This document shows positions 9,506 through 16,806 of a DNA stretch of 44,181 nt, in pieces. This DNA comes from an uncultured Clostridia bacterium (GTDB taxonomy: Bacteria > Bacillota > Clostridia > TANB77 > CAG-508). Position 1 is the stretch's first letter. Each line of letters begins with the position of its first letter. The translations under genes and the position numbers were made by a program. The notes below the pieces were generated by a model, which was not told the DNA's origin, did no database searches, and worked only from the letters and a program-made list of their open reading frames with translations. The DNA lies in NCBI GenBank assembly GCA_944387545.1, contig CALXFE010000012.1, positions 1-44,181 on the forward strand. The letters are read 5' to 3'.

Positions 9506-9643
9506 ACTCATACCTCCATCATTTGCATATTTTATTATATTTTCGCAATTTTTGCAAGAAAATTGTTTGTAAAATCTTTTTTAATCTGATTTTTAATGAT
9601 ATAATAGAATTATGAAATATGCTAAGGAGGATTTTAAAGGATT

Positions 9644-10315
9644 ATGAAAGATTTTGATTCTTTATTAAAAACAAAATTTTCAAAAAGAAAAGGGCGCTCT
9701 GGTGTCGAAGAAATATATACTCAAGCAAAACATACAAATAAAAATGTTTCTTTAGAAGAATTACAAACATTGAACATTAATGACCTTTTAGGAAGAAATA
9801 TTAAGAATAAAATAAATAATCATTTACTATCATTATGGGGAATGCTTGATATGAAATCTTTTGTAGATGCTATATCAGGAAATACAGTAAATCCTTATTT
9901 TTTAAAGACACGAGAATCAATGCCTATAAAAGATTTGGAAGAATATACCTATCTTTCTGATAAAGCAAGATTTCTTGATTTAATTGATATCAAGTATATC
10001 AAATCATTTACATTAGAGGGTATTTCTTTTCATAATATATTTTTAGTAACTTATGAGATTTTAGATAGAAATGATGAATTTAGACCATATGTAACTCTTT
10101 TAACTTTGAATGAAAATAATGAATTTGTTGAATTTGGATATGGGTATGATACTAATGATAATGGAAATGTAGAACTCTTTATTTCTTCTTATAATTATTT
10201 AGTATTTTTAACACCAAGAGGTACTATTCATTCTCCATTGTCTGGAAAAATGGCAAAATTAAAAGTTGTTGATATTTTAACTTGTGAGGAAATATCTAAA
10301 TTATATAATGAATAA
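9644..10315 (+). CDS. Hypothetical protein, 223 aa
   Basis: Unrecognised. The start is ATG at 9644 with an AAAGGA close upstream and AGGAGG further up. The protein is soluble, acidic to neutral and has no signal peptide. The N-terminus is basic (KTKFSKRKGRSG). The middle is mixed alpha/beta, and the C-terminal third looks beta-rich (ISSYNYLVFLTPRGTIHSP). It is transcribed divergently from miaB and ends convergently with rpmE, sharing a terminator. Codon use matches the AT-rich native genes, so it is probably a long-standing chromosomal gene. Confidence 0.75.
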   Translation: MKDFDSLLKTKFSKRKGRSGVEEIYTQAKHTNKNVSLEELQTLNINDLLGRNIKNKINNHLLSLWGMLDMKSFVDAISGNTVNPYFLKTRESMPIKDLEEYTYLSDKARFLDLIDIKYIKSFTLEGISFHNIFLVTYEILDRNDEFRPYVTLLTLNENNEFVEFGYGYDTNDNGNVELFISSYNYLVFLTPRGTIHSPLSGKMAKLKVVDILTCEEISKLYNE

Positions 10316-10330
10316 ACAATAAACAAAAAA

Positions 10331-10357
10331 ATAAAAGTAGATTTTTTCTACTTTTAT
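10331..10357. terminator. Bidirectional terminator between the 223-aa gene and rpmE
   Basis: ATAAAAGTAGA and TCTACTTTTAT (11 bp) flank a 5-T loop in the 44-base gap between convergent genes. Both strands leave U-rich arms. Confidence 0.75.
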
Positions 10358-10359
10358 TT

Positions 10360-10560
10360 TTATGCAAGTCCATATTTTTTCTTGAATCTGTCTGCTCTTC
10401 CACCAACTGTTTCTTGTCTTAAATTTCCTGTCCAGAATGGATGACATTTAGAACATATATCTACTTTTATATCTTTTTTTGTTGAACCAACTTCTAATAC
10501 ATTTCCACATGCGCATGTAATTGTTGTTTGGTTGTAACTTGGATGTATTCCTTCTTTCAT
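10360..10560 (-). CDS. rpmE: 50S ribosomal protein L31, zinc-binding type
   Basis: 66 aa with the standard start ([12 protein letters not shown]) and the four zinc ligands of the C+ form: CAC-G near 16-18 and CSKC near 36-39. The usual HPFWTG motif and basic tail follow. It is a component of the large ribosomal subunit at the central protuberance. GAGGTG precedes the ATG at good spacing. The cysteine-containing form indicates this copy is not the zinc-independent paralogue used in zinc starvation. Confidence 0.96.
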   Translation of the reverse strand: MKEGIHPSYNQTTITCACGNVLEVGSTKKDIKVDICSKCHPFWTGNLRQETVGGRADRFKKKYGLA

Positions 10561-10642
10561 TTATCGTTCACCTCTTTCTTAATTGAAATAATCTGACTGT
10601 TTTTTATCATAACATATTTTTTTATATTTTTCAAGCCCTAAT

Positions 10643-10816
10643 TTATTTATTTTCATTATTTGTTTCATTTTTCTGCTGTTGTTCATATACATATTGTGCA
10701 GAAGATAACATTTCACTGTTAAGTGAAAGTTTATGTATTAATTTACTCATTATATTAAACACACAAGCTATGATTAAAATAAGCATTCCAATTTTTTTCC
10801 AATATTTAGCAAGCAT
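10643..10816 (-). CDS. Small membrane protein, 57 aa
   Basis: A longer frame exists upstream, but AAGGAG is placed for the ATG at 10816, giving MLAKYWKK and a 57-aa product. A single hydrophobic segment (about 9-24, IGMLILIIACVFNIMSK) is preceded by lysines, suggesting N-terminus inside. A polar Gln/Asn/Glu-rich C-terminal tail follows. The family is unknown. It is divergent from the VanW gene. Confidence 0.6.
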   Translation of the reverse strand: MLAKYWKKIGMLILIIACVFNIMSKLIHKLSLNSEMLSSAQYVYEQQQKNETNNENK

Positions 10817-10920
10817 ATTTTTTCTCCTTTTTCTTTTATATACATATATAATTATATATATTTTTTTATGAATTGTCAATAATTTTCACACTTTTGGACA
10901 CAATAAATTTGGTGATTTAT

Positions 10921-11631
10921 ATGAATAAAAAATTAGGAATATTTATAATTATTGCTTTACTTTTATTAATTGGAATTGGTATCTATTTTTATATAAAAAA
11001 TACAAATTCCAATGATAGAAATGCAAATTATGAAGCAAATAAAACTTCGGCTGAAAATAACACTTCTAATAACGAAAAAACATCTAATACTGAACAAAAT
11101 AATTCTCTGAATGAGTTGAATACTACATCAACAAATACTTCCAATACAGTTAATACACCTAAAACTGTAGAAGAACAACTATCTGCTTTTTCTACCAAAA
11201 TATATTCCAATGATTCCAATAGAACAAAAAATATGGAAATTACAACCACTGCACTAAATGGAACAATTGTAAAAAATGGTGAAACTTTTTCATTTTGTAA
11301 TACAATTGGTCCATCTACCAGTAGTAAAGGTTATTTAGAAGCTGATATATATGATCATAATGGAAATAAGAAAAAAGGATATGGTGGTGGCAATTGTCAG
11401 GTTAGTAGTACTTTATACAACGCTGTATTAGCTGTTCCTAGTTTAACAGTTACTGAAAGGCATCCTCATAGTAATCATGTCCCTTATGTGCCAAATGATA
11501 AAGATGCGGCCGTTGCCTATGGCAGTTATGATTTTAAATTTAAAAATAATTCTGGAAACGATATAAAAATTCTATCTTCTGTTACAACTGGTTTAGTAAA
11601 TGTTAGCCTTCTCAGCTTGAAAGCACAATAA
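10921..11631 (+). CDS. VanW family membrane-anchored protein
   Basis: 236 aa from the ATG at 10921, which follows GGTGAT; an upstream in-frame start lacks a ribosome site. Layout: one N-terminal transmembrane anchor (about 5-23), an Asn/Thr/Ser-rich linker (about 28-75), then the VanW domain with its hallmark block GGNCQVSSTLYNA and a HPHSNHVPYVP segment. VanW proteins occur in Gram-positive wall and sporulation contexts, and their biochemical role is unsettled. The linker resembles that of the S11 carboxypeptidase in this window, consistent with an extracytoplasmic wall-associated location. Confidence 0.88.
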   Translation: MNKKLGIFIIIALLLLIGIGIYFYIKNTNSNDRNANYEANKTSAENNTSNNEKTSNTEQNNSLNELNTTSTNTSNTVNTPKTVEEQLSAFSTKIYSNDSNRTKNMEITTTALNGTIVKNGETFSFCNTIGPSTSSKGYLEADIYDHNGNKKKGYGGGNCQVSSTLYNAVLAVPSLTVTERHPHSNHVPYVPNDKDAAVAYGSYDFKFKNNSGNDIKILSSVTTGLVNVSLLSLKAQ

Positions 11632-11720
11632 GCGTATTTAAGAACACACTCAAATTTTTCTTTTTCTATCCTCCTCTGTTTTTTTCTATCTTATTATAAT
11701 AAAACTTACAATAATAAAAA

Positions 11721-11751
11721 TGTCCCAAAAAGAAACGTCCCCAAAAGGACA
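11721..11751 (+). repeat. 31-nt REP-like element, copy 1
   Basis: TGTCCC...GAAACGTCCCC...GGACA with inverted ends TGTCC / GGACA. It lies between the VanW gene and spoVB. It matches copies at 21538-21568, 32365-32395 and 32440-32470. Confidence 0.75.
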
Positions 11752-11793
11752 TAATTTTCTTTTTTTTTAAATATCATTTAAAAAGGTGATATT

Positions 11794-13306
11794 TTGAGAA
11801 AGACAAAATTATTTTTTATTAATGGAATTATTTTGACAATAACTGCACTTGGCATGCGTGGTATTGGATTAATTTTTAATATATATGTAGCCAATAAAGT
11901 AGGATCTGAAGCAATTGGTATTTTTAGTTTACTTATGTCTGTTTATGGTTTTGCCATTACTGTTGCTACTTCTGGGATTGGAATTGCTTGTACTTGTATT
12001 GTTTCTGAAGAGTTTGCTAAAAAGAATTATTTGAATGGTTTGAAAGCTGTGAAGACCTCTATTATATTTGCTATATTATTAGGCATTAGTAGCTCTATCT
12101 TAATTATCTTCTTCGCTCCTTTGATTTCTTCTACATGGCTAAAAAATATGGTATCAAGAACCCCTCTTTATTTAATAGCTTTTGGCTTGCCTCTCATTTC
12201 TGTTTCTTCTGTCATTGGAGGCTATTTTTCATCTGTTGAAAAGCCATATAAAAGTGCGATTTCACAAATTTTAGAAACCGGTGTAAAGATTATTGCTACT
12301 GTTTGTTTGTTATATTTTAATCCTTCAAAAGATGTAGAATCTATATGCATTTTTTTAATCTTAGCTGATGTCATATCTGAAGTATTTTCTTTCAGCTTAA
12401 ATATAATTTTTTATTTAGTGGATAGAAGGAAATACATATCTAAAAGAGGCTTGCCTGTGCAAATGAAAAAAAAGATTTTTACAATTGCTTTTCCGATTAG
12501 TGTGACCTCTTGCATCCGTTCTGGACTTTCTTCTTTAAAACAATTTTTGATTCCCATTCGATTAGAATTATCTGGAATCTCCTATTCTTTAGCTGTTTCA
12601 AATTATGGTTTGATTAGTCGGAATGGTTATGCCAGTTATTATGTTTGCAAATGTCTTAATTAGTTCTTTTAGTGGTTTATTGGTTCCAGAATTTTCACGA
12701 TTGCTTGCGGGGGGGAATTATAATCGACTAAAAACAGTTTGTGATACGATTTTTAAAGTTACATTTATTTTTTCCATTTGCGTAACAGGCATATTTATTA
12801 TATTTGCTAATGAAATTAGTCTTATGGTCTATCAATCCATAGAAGCAGGTATTTGGATAAAAATATTGGCTCCTCTTATCTTTTTCATGTATATAGATAA
12901 TATTATTGATAATATGTTAAAAGGCATTAATGAGCAAGTAAGTGTTATGGTTTGTAATATTATTGATTTATTAGTTACCATTTCAATTATCTTTTTTATT
13001 GTTCCGATTATGGGTATGTATGGATATATTTTAAGTATTTTCGTGAGTGAACTTTTAAACTTTACCATTAGTAGTATTCAGTTAAAGAAGAAAATAAAAT
13101 ATTCGATAAATTATAAAAAATTTATACTAAGACCAATTATATCATGTTTCGTGTCTTATTTATTGATTAAATTATTACCTGTCCGTTTTTCATCTTTTTC
13201 ATTAAATACGATTATGCAAATTTCTTTGTTTGTCCTATTTTATTTGATTTTTATGTTTGTATTTGATAGAAAACGTGTTTATAGAAAATTGAAAGAGTTT
13301 TATTGA
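11794..13306 (+). CDS. spoVB: SpoVB-type polysaccharide/lipid II flippase, split by a +1 frame break
   Basis: Multi-pass membrane protein of the MATE-like/MurJ superfamily that flips polyprenyl-linked wall precursors. SpoVB is tied to spore cortex and wall synthesis. The start is an unusual TTG at 11794, five bases after AAGGTGAT. The first frame covers residues 1-275 (about eight helices) and stops 13 codons after an in-frame CGG at 12619-12621. Skipping that C continues as ISGMVMPVIMFANVLISSF, the conserved mid-protein segment, giving one protein of 503 aa, the usual length. The SGM motif makes the inserted base clear. Both halves are intact. It is convergent with the ftsZ-like gene. Confidence 0.88.
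12616..12625 (+). other. Frame-break site in spoVB (AGT CGG AAT)
   Basis: Zero frame reads AGT CGG AAT GGT TAT. Skipping C at 12619 gives AGT GGA ATG GTT ATG (S-G-M-V-M), the family-conserved sequence. Confidence 0.85.
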
Positions 13307-13330
13307 TTGAAAGTATTCTTATTAAATGAA

Positions 13331-13366
13331 TTCAGGACAGAAACTTAAAAAAGTCTCTGCCCTGAA
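13331..13366 (-). terminator. Hairpin between spoVB and ftsZ
   Basis: Arms of 16 bases (13331-13346 and 13351-13366) with a 4-base loop. The two imperfect positions are G-U wobbles only in minus-strand RNA, so it folds best as the ftsZ terminator, though the U-tract is weak. Confidence 0.6.
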
Positions 13367-13395
13367 CTTTACATCAGTCGATTGATTGTCGATGA

Positions 13396-14385
13396 CTACT
13401 CTACACCAGTAGCAATCACTGTAACAACAATTTTATCACCTAAAGCTTCATCTGTAATCGTTCCAAATACAACATTGGCATCTTCACTAATTAAATCGTT
13501 AATCTTGCCAATACCATCATTAATTTCGCTTAATGCTAGTTTTGAATTTCCTCTAACATTAAAGATGACACCTTTTGCATTATTAATCTTATTTTCTGTA
13601 AGCGCATTATCAATAGCTTGATTAACTGCATCTATCATTCTGCCTTCTCCTTCAGCTTCACCTATTCCCATATAAGCCATTCCCTTATATGTTAACATTG
13701 TTGTAATATCCGCAAAATCGACATTGATATCTCCTACGAATGTAATTAAGTCTGTAATACTTTTTATTCCTTGTTCTAATACATTATCTGCCATTTTAAA
13801 TGCATTTATGACACTCATTTTTTGATTTCCTGCTACTTTTAATAATTTATCATTTGAAATTAAAATCAGACTATTTACATGTTGTTTTAGTTTTTCTATA
13901 CCAACATCTGCTCTACTTGCTCTTAATCTTCCTTCAAAAAGGAATGGTTTTGTGACAATCGCAATGGTTTGGATTCCCATCTCTTGTGCTATTTCTGCCA
14001 CTACTGGAATTGCACCTGTTCCGGTTCCGCCTCCCATTCCAGCTGTTAAGAATAATAGTTGTGTTCCTGCTAGTATTTGTTTTATGTCTTCTTTACTTTC
14101 AATGGCTGCCTTTTCTCCCATATCTGGATTTGCTCCAGCACCTAATCCTTTTGTTGTCTCTTTTCCAATTTGTAAGACATGTTCCATTTTTGTTTTATTT
14201 AACATAGCAAGCTCTGTATTGATAAAATAAAATTCAACATCGTTTACTTTATCTTCAACCATTTGTCTGACAGCATTATTGCCACCTCCACCAATTCCTA
14301 TTACTTTTATTTTAGGAATAGCTGTTTTGATTTCTCCATATATATTTCCATAGTTATTTTGATTTTTGTTTTCTATTTGTATCAT
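13396..14385 (-). CDS. ftsZ: FtsZ-family cell division GTPase lacking the C-terminal tail
   Basis: Tubulin-like GTPase that polymerises into the division ring. The start is the ATG at 14385 (MIQIENKNQ) with AAAGGAT 8 bases upstream; a longer upstream frame has no ribosome site. The protein is 329 aa. GTP-binding motifs are intact (GIGGGGNNAV near the N-terminus, tubulin signature GGGTGTGA), and the T7-loop residues NVDFAD needed for GTP hydrolysis between subunits are present. It ends exactly at the core domain (VIATGVE), with no flexible linker and no conserved C-terminal peptide that normally binds FtsA or SepF. The usual NTD near the nucleotide reads NTE. It stands alone rather than beside ftsA, so it may be a second FtsZ with a specialised role. 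Confidence 0.88.
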   Translation of the reverse strand: MIQIENKNQNNYGNIYGEIKTAIPKIKVIGIGGGGNNAVRQMVEDKVNDVEFYFINTELAMLNKTKMEHVLQIGKETTKGLGAGANPDMGEKAAIESKEDIKQILAGTQLLFLTAGMGGGTGTGAIPVVAEIAQEMGIQTIAIVTKPFLFEGRLRASRADVGIEKLKQHVNSLILISNDKLLKVAGNQKMSVINAFKMADNVLEQGIKSITDLITFVGDINVDFADITTMLTYKGMAYMGIGEAEGEGRMIDAVNQAIDNALTENKINNAKGVIFNVRGNSKLALSEINDGIGKINDLISEDANVVFGTITDEALGDKIVVTVIATGVE

Positions 14386-14657
14386 TTCTATATCCTTTCT
14401 TTTTCTAAATTTACTTTTGCATATATCGTTTAGTATTATATAGTTTCCTTTTAAAATTTTCAATATAGATTCACAAATTTTTAAGGATTTGTAATTTGAT
14501 TGTTTAAAATATTAACAAAGAGAGATGGAAATATTATATCCTGTTTTTACATTTATGTAAAATGTAGTATTAGTTAAATTTACGAAAATTTGTTCTAAAA
14601 TGTATTGCAATTTTACTTTTCAAATGATATAATCGTACATGTGTTTGGAGGTGTGCT

Positions 14658-15956
14658 ATGGAAATTTTTGATAAATTAAAAATACTGGCAGATTCTGCTA
14701 AATATGATGCTTCTTGTAGTTCTAGTGGCAGTAATCGAAAAAATATAGACAATGGAATTGGAAATGGTCATGTTTCTGGTATTTGTCATAGCTGGGGTGC
14801 AGATGGTAGATGTATTTCTCTTTTAAAAATTTTATTTACAAATGCTTGTATATATGATTGCAAATATTGTATTAACCGTTCTTCAAATTCTGTACCTAGA
14901 GCTACTTTTACACCTCGTGAGGTTGCAGATTTAACTATTCACTTTTATAAACGAAATTATATCGAAGGTTTATTTTTAAGTTCAGCGGTTATCAAATCTC
15001 CTGACTATACAATGGAAAGATTAGTCAATACAGCTAGTATTTTAAGAAATGAATATCATTTTAACGGATATATTCACTGTAAAACCATTCCTGGTTGTAG
15101 TCGAGAATTAATTGATACGTTAGGTATTTTAGTGGATAGAATGAGTATTAATATAGAACTTCCTTCTAATGACAGTTTAAAATTACTAGCACCTCAAAAA
15201 GAAAAAGATGGCATTTTAAAACCAATGACTTATATTTCCAATACACTAAAATTAAATAAAATGGATAAATCAAAATATAAAAAGAAATTTGTTCCAGCAG
15301 GTCAAACGACACAATTAATGGTTGGTGCTACACCTGAAACAGATTTAAAGATTTTAAAGCTTTCTGAAGGGATGTATAAATCTTTAAACCTAAAAAGAGT
15401 CTATTATTCTGCTTATGTTTCTATTAATAATGATAAAAATTTACCTACTTTAGAAAAGCCTCCTCTTTTAAGAGAAAACCGCTTATATCAAGCAGATTGG
15501 CTACTTCGATTTTATGGATTTCAAGCAGATGAATTATTAGATGAGAAACACCCAAATTTCAATACTTTATTAGATCCCAAATGTGATTGGGCTTTAAGAA
15601 ATTTAGATAAATTCCCAATAGAAATTAATACAGCCAATTATCATACGCTTCTTAGGATTCCTGGTATTGGTGTGATTAGTGCCAAAAAAATTATTACTGC
15701 TAGAAGAGAATTTTTACTAGATTTTGAGAGTTTAAAAAAGCTAGGTGTTGTTTTAAAAAGAGCGCAATATTTTATTACTTGCAAAGGTAAATATTTTTAT
15801 CAAGTTAATAAATTCAACAAAAATTTTATTGAAACCAACTTATTATATGCAGAAAGAAACACCATTCCACAAAAGAAATATGAGCAATTATCAATTTTTG
15901 ATACATTGCCACCTACAAAGGAGGATAAAATAAAATGTCTAACTGGAAGCTTATAA
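14658..15956 (+). CDS. Putative DNA modification/repair radical-SAM protein
   Basis: 432 aa matching the TIGR03916-type radical-SAM proteins that are genetically linked to uracil-DNA-glycosylase-like partners. The cluster motif is CIYDCKYC (CxxxCxxC) near 68-75. A helix-hairpin-helix DNA-binding motif (LLRIPGIGVISAKKIITARR) lies near 330-350, supporting action on DNA. An extra upstream Cys/Gly segment (CHSWGADGRC) is typical of the family. GGAGG is placed perfectly for the ATG. The last 22 bases overlap the next gene, so the two are co-translated. The actual reaction is not known for this family. Confidence 0.88.
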   Translation: MEIFDKLKILADSAKYDASCSSSGSNRKNIDNGIGNGHVSGICHSWGADGRCISLLKILFTNACIYDCKYCINRSSNSVPRATFTPREVADLTIHFYKRNYIEGLFLSSAVIKSPDYTMERLVNTASILRNEYHFNGYIHCKTIPGCSRELIDTLGILVDRMSINIELPSNDSLKLLAPQKEKDGILKPMTYISNTLKLNKMDKSKYKKKFVPAGQTTQLMVGATPETDLKILKLSEGMYKSLNLKRVYYSAYVSINNDKNLPTLEKPPLLRENRLYQADWLLRFYGFQADELLDEKHPNFNTLLDPKCDWALRNLDKFPIEINTANYHTLLRIPGIGVISAKKIITARREFLLDFESLKKLGVVLKRAQYFITCKGKYFYQVNKFNKNFIETNLLYAERNTIPQKKYEQLSIFDTLPPTKEDKIKCLTGSL

Positions 15957-16693
15957 ATACCACCTATTTATATGATGGTACATTTGATGGATTCCTTACC
16001 ATTGTTTTTGACAGTTATTCTGCAAAAACATTGCCACAAAAAATTGTTTCAGAAGAGGCATATACACCAAACTTCTTAGATAAAATACAATATATAGATA
16101 CAAATTATGAAAAATCAAAACGAGTCTTTGAAGGAATCCATAAAAACATTTGCTATGAAACTTTATATAATGGCTTTTATGCCTTTTTATCAGATGGAAA
16201 AGAAAAAGAAATGAAAATTCTAAAGTATTTATGTGATGGATTTGATATCGGTCCTAAGATTAATACTATGCTTACTGTTTCTTATGTATTTTCTGTAATA
16301 AATATGAGAAAAAAAGCTTTATCAGAATGTCATAAATTAAAAGGCTTACTTCGCTTTATGGAAATTGGAGAAAATCTATATTACGCTTCTATTCATCCTG
16401 ATAACAATATCATAGAACCTTTAGGACATCATTTTATAAAAAGACTTCCTACACAAAACTTTATTATACATGATAAAAACAGAAATATTTGTTTTTTATA
16501 CAATACACAAGACTATAAAATCATGGATAGTAGCAATTTAACAATACCAGATATTACCAAAGAAGAACAAAAATATCAAGAACTGTGGAAATTATTTTTC
16601 AAAACCATTGCTATACAAGAAAGAAAAAATGCTAGATGTCAAATGCAATTTATGCCTAAGAAATATTGGCAAGATTTAATTGAAGAATCATAA
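15935..16693 (+). CDS. Partner protein of the radical-SAM DNA enzyme (TIGR03915/DUF4130 type)
   Basis: 252 aa matching the probable DNA metabolism protein family that always accompanies the previous gene. Characteristic pieces are the N-terminal YLYDGTFDGFLTIVFDSY and the C-terminal IAIQERKNARCQMQFMPKKYW. In some bacteria this family is fused to a UDG-like glycosylase domain; here it is stand-alone, and no glycosylase gene is nearby. AAAGGAGG for the start lies inside the upstream gene. A strong terminator follows directly. The pair probably acts as a complex on damaged or modified DNA, which is inference from genetics of the family. Confidence 0.85.
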   Translation: MSNWKLINTTYLYDGTFDGFLTIVFDSYSAKTLPQKIVSEEAYTPNFLDKIQYIDTNYEKSKRVFEGIHKNICYETLYNGFYAFLSDGKEKEMKILKYLCDGFDIGPKINTMLTVSYVFSVINMRKKALSECHKLKGLLRFMEIGENLYYASIHPDNNIIEPLGHHFIKRLPTQNFIIHDKNRNICFLYNTQDYKIMDSSNLTIPDITKEEQKYQELWKLFFKTIAIQERKNARCQMQFMPKKYWQDLIEES

Positions 16694-16695
16694 AA

Positions 16696-16730
16696 GTTGC
16701 CAAAGGGGACAGGATATTTTGGCAACCTTT
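16696..16730 (+). terminator. Terminator of the radical-SAM pair
   Basis: GTTGCCAAA (16696-16704) pairs with TTTGGCAAC (16718-16726) over a 13-base loop and is followed by CTTTTT. It starts two bases after the stop codon. Confidence 0.8.
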
Positions 16731-16759
16731 TTAGTAAGTATATAATTGTTAAAATGGTC

Positions 16760-16802
16760 TGTCCCTTTTGAACAAAAAATGTTCAATTTGGCACGTCCCC
16801 AA
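16760..16802 (+). repeat. GTCCC-type repeat, element B copy 1
   Basis: Begins TGTCCCTTTTGAACA and ends TTTGGCACGTCCCCAA, with an internal TTGAACA / TGTTCAA hairpin (16768-16786). A related copy in the opposite orientation lies in the valS leader at 30028-30068. Confidence 0.65.
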
Positions 16803-16806
16803 AAGA

